Shown here: piece by piece, positions 1 to 9,200 of the stretch
Layout of the letters: each line of letters begins with the position of its first letter
Position numbering within the stretch: position 1 is the stretch's first letter
Source of the DNA: JAICMB01 sp035295125
Lineage (GTDB): Bacteria; Acidobacteriota; Terriglobia; Bryobacterales; Bryobacteraceae
Assembly (NCBI GenBank): GCA_035295125.1
Contig: DATGJP010000095.1
Span: forward strand, 310,001 to 374,000
Length of the DNA stretch: 64,000 nucleotides
Direction: 5' to 3'
Position numbers and translations under genes: made by a program
The notes under the pieces: generated by a model
What the model saw: the letters and a program-made list of their open reading frames with translations, nothing else
Database searches by the model: none
Told to the model about the DNA's origin: nothing

Positions 1-583
1 CGCTATTGAAAGCACGCTCGGCCTCGCTGCGGGCGTCGCGGATGGCGGATTCGAGTTCGGCCTCGCTACCCACGCGCCGCATGCCCTTTCCCCCACCGCC
101 TGCCACAGCCTTGAGCAGGACCGGATAGCCGATGTCGAGCGCGATGGTCTTGGCGTGGTCGAAACTGCTGGCTGGTTCCTTGGTGCCGGGGACGACGGGG
201 GCACCCGCCTCCATCGCGATTTTCCGGCCGCCGGTCTTCGAGCCGAGGGCCCGGATGGATGCTCCCGTGGGACCGATAAACTTGATGCCGGCCGCCGCGC
301 AGGAGTCCGCGAAGTCGGCGTTCTCGCTGAGGAAGCCGTAGCCGGGGTGAATGGCGTCGGCCCCGTGTTTGCGTGCCGCATCCAGGACCTTGTCGATCCG
401 GAGATAGCTTTCGGACGACGCAGCGGGACCGATGTGCTCAGCCTCGTCCGCCATGCGGACGTGCAGGGATTTGCGGTCAGCGTCTGAGAAGACGGCAACG
501 CTGGGAATCCCCATCTCACGCAAGGCGCGGATGATGCGAACTGCGATCTCCCCGCGGTTCGCGACGAGGACTTTGCGGAGCAT
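1..583 (-). CDS. Biotin carboxylase N-terminal part (acyl-CoA carboxylase), cut by window edge
   Basis: ATP-dependent carboxylation of biotin, the first half-reaction of acetyl-, propionyl- or pyruvate carboxylases. Reading the minus strand from the ATG at 583 gives a 194-residue open fragment beginning MLRKVLVANRGEIAVRI, the hallmark start of biotin carboxylases, followed by HPGYGFLSENADFA and the ATP-grasp glycine loop KAVAGGGGKGMR near residues 165-176. The frame stays open to base 1, so the catalytic ATP-grasp core and any biotinyl domain lie outside. It is divergent from rplM. The fragment alone cannot separate AccC from the alpha subunits of propionyl- or methylcrotonyl-CoA carboxylase. 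Confidence 0.93.
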   Translation of the reverse strand, partial: MLRKVLVANRGEIAVRIIRALREMGIPSVAVFSDADRKSLHVRMADEAEHIGPAASSESYLRIDKVLDAARKHGADAIHPGYGFLSENADFADSCAAAGIKFIGPTGASIRALGSKTGGRKIAMEAGAPVVPGTKEPASSFDHAKTIALDIGYPVLLKAVAGGGGKGMRRVGSEAELESAIRDARSEAERAFNS

Positions 584-627
584 GAAGGGGAATTGTAGCA
601 GGGGTGTTCGTCAAACTGGCCAACAAC

Positions 628-657
628 TTGACGCTGCCCTCCCCAATCGGCTAATCT
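628..657 (+). promoter_or_regulatory. Candidate sigma70-type promoter for rplM-rpsI
   Basis: In the 112-base divergent gap, TTGACG (628-633) is followed after 18 bases by TAATCT (652-657), which keeps the TAnnnT pattern of a -10 box. A start near 664 would leave a leader of about 30 bases before the rplM ATG. The -35 is good and the -10 is weak. Confidence 0.4.
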
Positions 658-695
658 GGTTCTCTGTAAGGCTCGAACGGAGAAAGTCTGTCTTT

Positions 696-1124
696 ATGAA
701 CACCCAAATCCCGTCCAAAGGTGAGATTGTGCGGCAATGGCATGTTTTGGACGCCTCGGACATGGTTCTGGGGCGCATCGCCAGCAAAGCTGCCATGATC
801 CTGATGGGTAAGCACAAGCCCAGCTACACTCCCTTTCTGGACACTGGCGATCACGTGATCGTCATCAATGCCGCCAAAGTGCGGCTCACCGGTCGCAAAG
901 AAGACCAGAAGCTTTACCGCCGTCACACAGGTTATCCGGGCGGGTTGATTGAAGTCGGCGCCCGCAAGATGCGCCAGACGCGTCCCGCCAAAATGATCGA
1001 ACAGGCCATCGCCGGCATGCTTCCGAAGACCAAACTCGGAAAGCAGATGTATCGCAAGCTGAAAGTCTATGCGAGCGACAAGCATCCGCACCAGGCGCAG
1101 AAGCCGGTGGCCCTCGCGGTTTAA
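696..1124 (+). CDS. rplM: 50S ribosomal protein L13 (uL13)
   Basis: Large-subunit ribosomal protein of 142 residues, the usual length. Family signatures are WHVLDASDMVLGRIAS near the N-terminus, the central DHVIVINAAKVRLTGRK, and HTGYPGG. The frame is open further upstream, but the ATG at 696 matches the family N-terminus and has a purine-rich GGAGAAAG upstream, so it is chosen. rpsI follows after 22 bases, the widely conserved rplM-rpsI operon. Nothing unusual. Confidence 0.97.
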   Translation: MNTQIPSKGEIVRQWHVLDASDMVLGRIASKAAMILMGKHKPSYTPFLDTGDHVIVINAAKVRLTGRKEDQKLYRRHTGYPGGLIEVGARKMRQTRPAKMIEQAIAGMLPKTKLGKQMYRKLKVYASDKHPHQAQKPVALAV

Positions 1125-1146
1125 ACAAAAGTTAAGAGGAAATTGA

Positions 1147-1545
1147 GTGCCAGCTTCGTTAGTACAGCATTTAGGAACAGGCCGTAGAAAGAGATCGGTG
1201 GCGCGGATTTTTCTGCGCTCCGGAAAAGGCCAGATCACGGTCAACGGACGATCGTTCGACCATTACTTTGTCAATGAGACCGCCCGCGCGATAGTGCGCC
1301 AGCCTCTGCTCGCCACCGAGATGGCGGACAAGTTCGACGTTCTGATCCTTGCCGACGGCGGTGGTATCTCGGGTCAGGCCGGCGCGGCCCGGCTCGGAAT
1401 TGCTCGCGCGTTGGTCGAATTCAACGCCGAGTTGCGTGGCAAGCTTAAGGGACTCGGCTTTCTAACGCGCGATCCGCGAGCGCATGAGCGGAAGAAGTAC
1501 GGCCAGAAGGGCGCCCGCAAGCGGTTCCAATTCTCCAAGCGCTAA
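1147..1545 (+). CDS. rpsI: 30S ribosomal protein S9 (uS9)
   Basis: Small-subunit ribosomal protein of 132 residues whose C-terminal tail reaches towards the P site. Visible are the GTGRRKRSVARI start, GGGISGQAGAARLGIARAL, and the conserved basic end KKYGQKGARKRFQFSKR. The start codon is GTG, supported by AAGAGGAAATTGA immediately upstream. It is the second gene of the rplM-rpsI pair. Confidence 0.97.
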   Translation: MPASLVQHLGTGRRKRSVARIFLRSGKGQITVNGRSFDHYFVNETARAIVRQPLLATEMADKFDVLILADGGGISGQAGAARLGIARALVEFNAELRGKLKGLGFLTRDPRAHERKKYGQKGARKRFQFSKR

Positions 1546-1587
1546 CGCTTATCTGCTACTCGCGTTAGCCGCACGTGGATTCTGAAG

Positions 1588-1619
1588 AGCGTCACAAATT
1601 CCGCTTTGGGCGTGACGCT
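1588..1619 (+). promoter_or_regulatory. Candidate rpsB leader hairpin
   Basis: In the 123-base gap before rpsB, AGCGTCAC (1588-1595) pairs exactly with GTGACGCT (1612-1619) around a 16-base loop. It lies about 50 bases upstream of the ribosome-binding site. In other bacteria the rpsB-tsf leader is a target of S2 autoregulation. Whether this stem serves that role is inference. Confidence 0.4.
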
Positions 1620-1668
1620 TCGCTGGTTCCCCATGTGAAACCCGAAACAATCGAAAGAAGGAGGCATT

Positions 1669-2565
1669 TTGCCGTCAATTTCAATGAAAGAACTGCTCGA
1701 AGCCGGCGTTCACTTCGGGCACCAGACCAAGCGCTGGAATCCAAAGATGAAAGAATACATCTTTGGCGAACGTAACGGAATCTACATTGTCGATCTCCAG
1801 AAGACCCTGAAACTGTTCAAGGACGCGATGCGCTTCGTGGCCGAGATGGCCGCGCAAGGCAAAACGGTCCTCTTTGTGGGAACCAAGCGCCAGGCCCAGG
1901 AAGCCGTTGCGGAAGAGGCCTCTCGCTGCCAGCAATACTACGTCAACCAACGCTGGTTGGGCGGATTGCTGACGAACATGGCCACGGTGCAACGCTCCAT
2001 CAAGCGCCTCAAGGAACTCGATTCCATGGCAAACGACGGCGCCTATGAAGGACGCGCCAAGAAAGAAGTCGGACGGCTGGAACGCGAGCGCAAACACCTG
2101 CAACAGAACCTGGCGGGCATCAAGGAAATGTCGGGCCTGCCGGACATGCTGTTCGTCATCGACTCCAACAAGGAAGCGATTGCCGTCAAGGAAGCGCGGA
2201 AACTTGGCATTCCCGTGGTGGCAGTGGTCGACACCAATTGCGACCCGGATGAAGTCGACTACGTGATTCCCGGCAACGACGACGCATTGCGAGCCATTCG
2301 CCTGTTTACGAACAAGATCTCCGATGCCGTAATCGAAGGCCGTGCCTTGGCCACCGAGCAGGACTTCACGCCCGAAAAGGTCGTCACCGACGAGACTCCG
2401 ATGGAAGAGATTCCCGAGTACTCGCAGTTCGATCCGCATCAACTCGATCAGCTCATGTCGGAGGGCCTTTCGGACGAGGAACTGCCCTCGATGTCGCTGC
2501 CTCGGAAGGGACCCGCATCGGAAACCGCCGAGGAGACTGTCGGGAACCGGGGCGCGCGCGAATAG
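1669..2565 (+). CDS. rpsB: 30S ribosomal protein S2 (uS2)
   Basis: Small-subunit protein needed for S1 docking; 298 residues, longer than the roughly 240 typical of E. coli because of an acidic C-terminal extension after about residue 235. Family blocks are LLEAGVHFGHQTKRWNPKM, RWLGGLLTN, and DTNCDPDEVDYVIPGNDDA. The start is TTG at 1669: AGAAGGAGG sits 4-5 bases upstream, and MPSISMKELLEAG aligns with the usual MATVSMRDMLKAG, whereas the ATG at 1684 is too far from the ribosome-binding site. tsf follows after a hairpin. Confidence 0.97.
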   Translation: MPSISMKELLEAGVHFGHQTKRWNPKMKEYIFGERNGIYIVDLQKTLKLFKDAMRFVAEMAAQGKTVLFVGTKRQAQEAVAEEASRCQQYYVNQRWLGGLLTNMATVQRSIKRLKELDSMANDGAYEGRAKKEVGRLERERKHLQQNLAGIKEMSGLPDMLFVIDSNKEAIAVKEARKLGIPVVAVVDTNCDPDEVDYVIPGNDDALRAIRLFTNKISDAVIEGRALATEQDFTPEKVVTDETPMEEIPEYSQFDPHQLDQLMSEGLSDEELPSMSLPRKGPASETAEETVGNRGARE

Positions 2566-2589
2566 TGCGGGGTTGATTTCGATTTTCAT

Positions 2590-2610
2590 GGGCCGGGAAA
2601 ACTCCGGCCC
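2590..2610 (+). terminator. Hairpin between rpsB and tsf (attenuator-like)
   Basis: GGGCCGG (2590-2596) pairs perfectly with CCGGCCC (2604-2610) across a 7-base A-rich loop. No T-run follows, so it is more likely a partial terminator or RNA-processing or stability element setting the S2 to EF-Ts ratio than a full stop. Confidence 0.45.
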
Positions 2611-2664
2611 TCTAATACGAAAGGTGTGGATGCGGATTAAAAGCCCGCTCCACGCGGTACGAAT

Positions 2665-3303
2665 ATGGAAATTAGCGCAAAACTGGTGAAAGAGCTGCGC
2701 GACCGTTCGGGCGCCGGCATGATGGAATGCAAGAAGGCTCTGCAAGAGGCCGAAGGAAACCTGGCTGAAGCGGAGATCATTCTGCGCAAGCGCGGTCTTT
2801 CCTCGGCTGCGAAGAAAGCCGGCCGTTCCACGCGGCAGGGTGTCATTGGCAGCTATATTCATCCCGGATCGCAGCTTGGCGTTCTGGTCGAGGTGAACTG
2901 CGAGTCCGACTTCGTCGCGCGGACCGAAGATTTTCTGGAACTGGTGAAGGACATCGCGATGCAGGTGGCGGCGGCCGACCCGCAATTCATCCGCAAGGAG
3001 GATGTTACTCCTGATGCGCTCGCGAAGGAGATGGACATTCAACGCGATCGCGCGCGCCAGGAAGGCAAGCCCGAGAAGATGCTCGACAAGATTGTCGAGG
3101 GCCGCATGAACAAGTACTACGAGGAGGTCTGTTTGTACGAGCAGCCCTTCATCAAAGAGAATACGACCAGTGTTGCCGACCTGATCAAGTCCAAGATCGC
3201 GAAGCTGGGCGAGAACATTTCAATCTCTCGCTTCGTGCGCTTTAAGGTCGGCGAGACCGTGCAACTCGAAGAGACAGCCGAAACGACTCCACCGTCGGAG
3301 TAA
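2665..3303 (+). CDS. tsf: Elongation factor Ts
   Basis: Guanine-nucleotide exchange factor for EF-Tu. Its 212 residues make it one of the short EF-Ts forms (E. coli has about 283). The N-terminal UBA-like part carries VKELRDRSGAGMMECKKAL, followed by the core motif VNCESDFVART that contacts EF-Tu, and a single C-terminal dimerisation-type lobe ending GENISISRFVRFKVG. It lies 99 bases after rpsB and directly abuts pyrH, whose ATG follows the tsf TAA with no gap. This is the conserved rpsB-tsf-pyrH order. Confidence 0.97.
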   Translation: MEISAKLVKELRDRSGAGMMECKKALQEAEGNLAEAEIILRKRGLSSAAKKAGRSTRQGVIGSYIHPGSQLGVLVEVNCESDFVARTEDFLELVKDIAMQVAAADPQFIRKEDVTPDALAKEMDIQRDRARQEGKPEKMLDKIVEGRMNKYYEEVCLYEQPFIKENTTSVADLIKSKIAKLGENISISRFVRFKVGETVQLEETAETTPPSE

Positions 3304-4011
3304 ATGCCGAAGTATCAGCGGATCGTACTAAAACTGAGTGGCGAGGTCCTCGCGGGAGGCGCCTCGTTCGGAATCAGCACGGAGCGTGTTGCCAGTCTCG
3401 CCGCTGAGATTGCCGAGGTGGCGCAGTCGGGAGTACAGATCGGCCTGGTGGTGGGCGGAGGGAATTTCTTTCGAGGTGTGGCGGCGGCCGCTCGGAACAT
3501 GGATCGCGTCGCCGCCGACCACATGGGCATGCTCGCGACGGTAATCAACGCGCTGGCCCTTCAGGATTCGCTCGAGAAAGCCGGCGTTCCCACGCGTGTC
3601 ATGACTGCAATCGAGATGCACCAGGTTGCGGAACCGTACATCCGGCGCCGGGCAATTCGGCATCTCGAGAAGGGCCGCATCGTCATCTTCGCCGCCGGCA
3701 CCTCGAATCCTTATTTCTCTACGGACACGGCTGCAACGCTACGGGCGCTCGAGATCCGGGCCGACGTCATCGCGAAAGCGACGCGCGTCGACGGCGTGTA
3801 CGATAAGGACCCCATGCGCTTCTCCGACGCGGTCCTTTACAACGAAGTGAGCTATCTCGAGGTGCTTGCCAAGGCGCTCGCGGTCATGGATGCGTCGGCG
3901 GTGGCAATGTGCCGCGATAACAAGCTCCCCATCATCGTTTTCAATCTCAATACCTACGGCAATATCCTGAGGATGGTTCAAGGCGAGCCGATCGGCACCC
4001 TAATCTCCTGA
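3304..4011 (+). CDS. pyrH: Uridylate kinase (UMP kinase)
   Basis: Phosphorylates UMP to UDP using ATP, in pyrimidine nucleotide synthesis. The 235-residue amino-acid-kinase fold protein shows KLSGEVLAGG at the phosphate-binding N-terminus, the VGGGNFFRG loop, and the STDTAATLRALEI segment typical of bacterial hexameric UMPK. The ATG immediately follows the tsf stop, so translation is probably coupled. The ribosome recycling factor gene frr, often next in this cluster, is absent; a hairpin and a convergent esterase gene follow instead. Confidence 0.97.
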   Translation: MPKYQRIVLKLSGEVLAGGASFGISTERVASLAAEIAEVAQSGVQIGLVVGGGNFFRGVAAAARNMDRVAADHMGMLATVINALALQDSLEKAGVPTRVMTAIEMHQVAEPYIRRRAIRHLEKGRIVIFAAGTSNPYFSTDTAATLRALEIRADVIAKATRVDGVYDKDPMRFSDAVLYNEVSYLEVLAKALAVMDASAVAMCRDNKLPIIVFNLNTYGNILRMVQGEPIGTLIS

Positions 4012-4014
4012 ATC

Positions 4015-4035
4015 GGGCAGGCTAAATGCCTGCCC
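4015..4035. repeat. Short palindromic repeat after pyrH
   Basis: GGGCAGGC (4015-4022) and GCCTGCCC (4028-4035) form a perfect 8-bp stem around TAAAT. It lies 4 bases after the pyrH stop, between convergent genes, so it may act as a bidirectional 3' end. Its GCAGGC/GCCTGC core recurs at several other gene ends in the window. Confidence 0.6.
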
Positions 4036-4134
4036 CAGCTTGGCTCGCAACCTGTTTCGCCGTAAAGGTGGCGCCTGCGCATCACGTTTTCCCGAAACTT
4101 GCCCGCACGCATTACCTAAGGCGGTGTATATCCG

Positions 4135-6171
4135 TCACTTCGACGTCCCCACAAGAGCAAGTAATCCTTCAGCGAGACTCCCCCGCCAACTCAAGTAATC
4201 ATGCCCGCCGACGTTCTCCTGATAATGCACCTCATACCCCTTCGCCAGCAGCACATCGCGCATATGCCGGCTCGGCTCCAGGATCGCGCCACCACCACCG
4301 CTCACATCTACCTCGAAAGTGCCGGCATCCATATAAAACCGCAACGGCAGTTTCGGGCTTTTCAGGAATTCCTTCGCTAAATAGTTCGGCTCGGCATAGG
4401 GCTCCGGTTTCGGCGCCGACCACCAGAACGAACCCGATTGGCACAGAATATTGCCGAAGGTTTCAGGATGCCGCAGACCCGCATAAACCGATGCGATCCC
4501 GCCAAAACTCGAACCAGCCACCACAACCTGGCTCGGGTCCTTCGTGACGTTGTAATTCTCCCTCACCCAGGGGACCAATTCGTTGTTCAGGAAGTCGGCG
4601 AACTTCGGGTTAGGAGGCAGTTCACGAGTCCGCGTTTCCTGATCCGGATTCGCGATCAGCACCGCAACCATGGGCGGAATCTTCTTCTCCGCAATCAGAT
4701 TGTCGAGGATCGTGGGCGTTGGCACAAGTGTAATGTACGAGCCCTCGTCAAACACCACCAGCAGACCATTCGGAGTGCCTTCGCGCCGATAGCCGGGCGG
4801 CAGGTAGATTGAGAGATTCCGCTCATTATCGAGGAGAGCGCTCTTGATGCGACTCCTCTCCACCTTGCCATGCGGCAGGCCTTCGCGCTTAGCGATGTAC
4901 GGCTGCGGCTTCGCATCGGGCATCTCCACCATCGATTGGTACTCGAATCTCGTGCTCCCCGGACCATCGAACCAGTGATGCGGATTTAAGGGATCGGCCT
5001 GCGCCGTGACCATACGCGACGTGGCAGAATCATCGAACGTCAGCGGATCGTTGGGCGAGAGTTGATATGCGAATCGTGCGCCGCGGCGAATCTTCATCGT
5101 CCGATACCAGACGTCGGTATTCGCAAGATGCATCATCTTGAAGTCGTCGGGCCGCGCAAACACGTAAGGAAACCAGAGGATCAAAACGTTCCGCGTCTCG
5201 GACCGGGCGCGCCACAAGAACGTCACGAGGTTGTTGGCGTTATCGTCCTTCATTGGCTCGATCAGCGGGGTTCCCTGCTTCTCGACGTCCTGCCAGAACG
5301 TCGTGACCGCGCCATGATCGCCGCCTTCGACCGCTTTCCGCAACGCATCGATGCGGGCGCTCGTGAGTTTCTCCTTGGACGGCTCCATGCGAAGTCGCTC
5401 GTTCAAACCCACAACTTTGTCGAGCGTAATCGTATAGCTCGCGGCCGGCTTCACAGGCGACCGCAACGCGATCCTGTAAGTCCCCGCGACCGGCGCCTCG
5501 AACGCGAACGTCTTTTTCCCCGTGGGCGGTCCGCCAATATTGCGAATCCGGGCCCCGTCCGGTCCGTACGTCCCAATGTTGATCCCTCCGTCTTTTTGAT
5601 CGACCGTCCCCTGGCAGTATTCGCCGGCCTTCAGGTTAATGAGATAAGCGAACGTCTCCGCTGGACCGAACGCGTGCTCCACTGTTTTTGACACCTCGAG
5701 CACAGTACCTGGCGGAGCCTCTTCGTACACCAGTTTCCGGACGGGCGACGAACCTCCATCGGTCCACGTCATGGTGAGCTCGTGATCCTGAGGCGACACT
5801 GTGACGCGAATGCGACGCGTAGTCTGTTCCGTGTTGGGATCGCGAACGGAAATATCGAAACCGCTCGCATCGGTGCGAGTGGATACAGATCGAACAGGAC
5901 GATCCTCAAAGGAGCCGTCGTCGGGTGTTCCATTGAATTGTACGTGGCTCGCGAAGCGAAGCGCGGGACCTTCTGCGAAAACGGTCTCACTGAACTGAAG
6001 ATATCCTCCGGAATTATCCGGTTCGATCAATGCCCGTCCGTTCTTCACCGCTCGGCCATCGGACCAGCTTGACTTGGCGAGATTCAATTTCCAGTCGCCG
6101 ACCAAAGCATCCGCGGCGTAGAGATTGCAGGTGATTGCGAGTGTGGCGACCAGGATTGCAGCAGAACGCAT
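4135..6171 (-). CDS. Secreted enterochelin-esterase-like (Fes-type) alpha/beta hydrolase
   Basis: Predicted extracytoplasmic esterase of 678 residues. The ATG at 6171 is chosen because AAAGGAG lies about 10 bases upstream and it starts a signal peptide (MRSAAILVATLAITCNLYAA). The first ~250 residues are beta-rich; the stretch near 170-250 resembles the prepeptidase C-terminal fold. The C-terminal half matches the esterase family of Fes, IroE and XynZ: SIYLPPGY, then the nucleophile elbow AGSSFGG with Ser555, and a late GGHDYLSWRG supplying His. It is divergent from the glucanase fusion with 68 bases between, which suggests a shared role in polymer use. The true substrate is not visible; carbohydrate ester or siderophore ester are both possible. 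Confidence 0.8.
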   Translation of the reverse strand: MRSAAILVATLAITCNLYAADALVGDWKLNLAKSSWSDGRAVKNGRALIEPDNSGGYLQFSETVFAEGPALRFASHVQFNGTPDDGSFEDRPVRSVSTRTDASGFDISVRDPNTEQTTRRIRVTVSPQDHELTMTWTDGGSSPVRKLVYEEAPPGTVLEVSKTVEHAFGPAETFAYLINLKAGEYCQGTVDQKDGGINIGTYGPDGARIRNIGGPPTGKKTFAFEAPVAGTYRIALRSPVKPAASYTITLDKVVGLNERLRMEPSKEKLTSARIDALRKAVEGGDHGAVTTFWQDVEKQGTPLIEPMKDDNANNLVTFLWRARSETRNVLILWFPYVFARPDDFKMMHLANTDVWYRTMKIRRGARFAYQLSPNDPLTFDDSATSRMVTAQADPLNPHHWFDGPGSTRFEYQSMVEMPDAKPQPYIAKREGLPHGKVERSRIKSALLDNERNLSIYLPPGYRREGTPNGLLVVFDEGSYITLVPTPTILDNLIAEKKIPPMVAVLIANPDQETRTRELPPNPKFADFLNNELVPWVRENYNVTKDPSQVVVAGSSFGGIASVYAGLRHPETFGNILCQSGSFWWSAPKPEPYAEPNYLAKEFLKSPKLPLRFYMDAGTFEVDVSGGGGAILEPSRHMRDVLLAKGYEVHYQENVGGHDYLSWRGSLAEGLLALVGTSK

Positions 6172-6239
6172 TCTTTTTAGACTCCTTTGTGCCGGGGATA
6201 CTTCCCAAAAGCTGCGCAGTTTTGAATATACATTAAGGT

Positions 6240-9200
6240 ATGCGAGCTCTAGCGGCGGCATGTTTGGCCTGCACGGCGATGTCCCTGGCACAAGCCCAAA
6301 CGACCACTGGATGGAAACTGGTCTGGAGCGATGAATTCAATGGACCGGCGGGAGTTCCTCCCAACCCGGCCAACTGGAATTATGATCTCGGCGGCGGTGG
6401 TTGGGGCAATGGCGAAGCCGAGGTCTACACCAATTCTTCAGCCAACGTGTTTCAAGATGGCAACGGCAACCTGGTGATTCGCGCCATTCGCGACTCCTCC
6501 GGAAACTATACGTCGACGCGCCTGCAGACCGGAAGCCCGGGCGCATCGACGCATACCGCGGACTTGAGCTGGCAATTTGGCAGGGTCGAAGCGCGCATCA
6601 AGCTTCCCTACGGCCAGGGTGTGTGGCCGGCGTTCTGGATGCTCGGCGAGAATATCGGGACTGTGGGCTGGCCCAATTGCGGTGAATTGGACATCATGGA
6701 GAACTTCGGGACCTATCACAACAATGAGACGGTCAACAACGGCACCGCCCACGGTCCCGGGTATTCCGGCGACAAGGGCATCAGCAAGGCGTACACGCTG
6801 CCGTATGGAGAGAAGGTCGAGGACGACTATCACGTTTACGCGATCGAATGGTCGCAGGATTCGATCGAGTGGTTTGTGGACGGCGCTTCCTATCACAAGG
6901 TCACGCCGGCATCGCTGCCCGCCGGTGCTCGTTGGGTCTATAACAACCCGTTCTTTATCCTTCTGAACCTGGCAATCGGCGGTAACACAACCTTTCTTGG
7001 CTCGCCGGATAAGAGTGCCCCATTCTCCTCGCAGGACCTGCTCATCGATTATGTTCGAGTTTATCAGCCAGTCGACATAACGCAGCAGACTCCCGTGATC
7101 TCGCCGGGGCGCATCGTAAATGCAGCGTCTTTGCTCGGCGGAATTGCGCCCGGCAGCTTAGCCGTCATCAACGGTTACAACTTCGCCGATTCCGATCAGC
7201 CGATCGCGCCCGATCCGACAAGCGGTTACCCGACCTCTGTCGCGGGCCTTTCGGTCACCGTCGATGGAGTGAGCGCACCTCTCATCCACGTATCGCCGAG
7301 CCAGATCACGTTTCAAGTGCCCTGGGAAACGCAACCGGGCCTAGCGTCCAATATCACGGTCACACGTGGTGACGTGGACAGTGTCGTCGAGCCGATCACA
7401 ATCGCTTCGCCGGTTGCACCCTCCGCTTTCCTGAATGACCTCGTCAACGGCGTGGCATGGGTGAACGCGCCCGGCTGCCAGACCACGCAGTGTGTTGTCG
7501 GACCTGGTGGAATCTATCAGCTCCGAGGCAATGGATTCGGGCCAAAGAAAAACCCCAGCCAGGATGGGATGCCGGCGGCGACCAGACTCGAAGTGTCCGG
7601 AGAATCGGCTTCATGCCAGCTCACAATCGGCGGTCAACAGGCCACGGTCCAGTACTGCGGCGCCGCGCCGGGCGACATCATCGATCAACTGACATTCGTC
7701 TATCCTTCCGGCATCATGCCGGGCTTACCCTACGTCGATGCCATGCTGACCATCAACGGCGTGACCGGCAAATTCCGAGTGCCCGCGCCACCCGTGCAAA
7801 TGACCAGCGATCAGCGGGCATTGGTTCTCCTCTCGCAAATGACCCAGGACGAGAAGATCCAGATGGTGGCAGGGGCCGGTGGACCGGTGACGAACATTAT
7901 TCCGCTTCCACGCGGCGCGGGCGGCTGGATTCCAGGCAACTCGCGACTTGGCATCCCGGATCTTTATTATGCGGATGGCAGTACGGGAGTAGCAGACGCC
8001 AAGGCTCCGTCCACCGCCCTTCCTTCATCGATCGCCAGCGCTGCCACCTGGGACCTCGACCTGGCTTACCAGTTTGGCAAGGTCATCGGTTCCGAAATGG
8101 CGGCTTGGGGCCTGAATGTGAATCTCGGCGGAAATACCAACCTCATCGGTCGTGAGCCACGTGACGGGCGCACCTTCGAGACGAAGGGCGAGGATCCCAT
8201 ACTCGCCGGAAAAATCGCCGCCGCACACATCCGCGCTACTCAGGATCAACACATCATCGGTGGCATGAAGCATTTCGCGCTCAACGATCAGGAAAGCGGA
8301 CGCACGACCGAGAACGTAATGGTGGACGAGCGCGGCGCTCGGGAAAGCGATCTCCTGGCCTTCGAAATCGCCCTCAAAGATTCCAACGTGCAGTCAGTGA
8401 TGTGTTCCTATAACCAGGTCAACGGAACGTATTCCTGCGAGAACCAGCATCTGCTGAACGACGTGTTGAAAGGCGACTGGGGATTTCAGGGTTTCGTCAT
8501 GTCCGACTGGTGGGGGACCCATAGCACCGTGAATGCCGCGTTGGCCGGACTCGATCAGGAGCAACCCGACAATCAGTGGTTCGCGACGCTCAGTCAAGCC
8601 ATTCAGAACGGCGCCGTCCCGCAGTCGCGGCTCGACGACATGGTTCGTCGCATTCTACACGCGATGTACCAGGTTGGTTTGTTCGACTATCCCAACACTG
8701 TTACACCGATCGATTCGGCCACCGACCAGGCTGTAGCGCAGACCGTCGAGGAACAAGGCGCCGTGCTTTTGCAGAACAATGGCATTCTCCCGCTAAACGC
8801 GTCGCAGGTCGGCTCGATCGCCGTAATCGGCTCGCACGCGGACATCGGTGTCATTTCGGGCGGCGGTTCCGCCCAGGTGTATCCGACAGGCGGTCCAGCC
8901 TTGACCGAAGGATACCCATGCCCGCCATGTTGGGCGCAGGTGATCTGGGATCCTTCCTCGCCTCTGAACGCCATCCAGGCAATGGCGCCGGGCGCCAACG
9001 TACAGTTCGATCCCGGGACGAATGCATCGAGCGCAGCTTCCTTGGCCGCCTCGTCGAACGTGGCGATCGTGTTCGTCAGCCAATGGGCCAGCGAGGGGAT
9101 GGATCTTCCGAACCTTAATTTCACAGACGTAATTCACCCGAGACCGATCAATCAAAATGCTCTGGTGGGGGCCGTCACCGCCGCTAATCCCAACACCATC

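Noticed and set aside
1681..3042. 453-residue minus-strand ORF opposite rpsB and tsf
   Set aside because: Antisense shadow of two unmistakable genes; low-complexity His/Arg/Leu-rich translation with no recognisable domain.
3304..4134. Missing frr after pyrH as a sign of rearrangement
   Set aside because: Gene order after pyrH varies among phyla and frr is probably elsewhere; nothing in the sequence shows a breakpoint.
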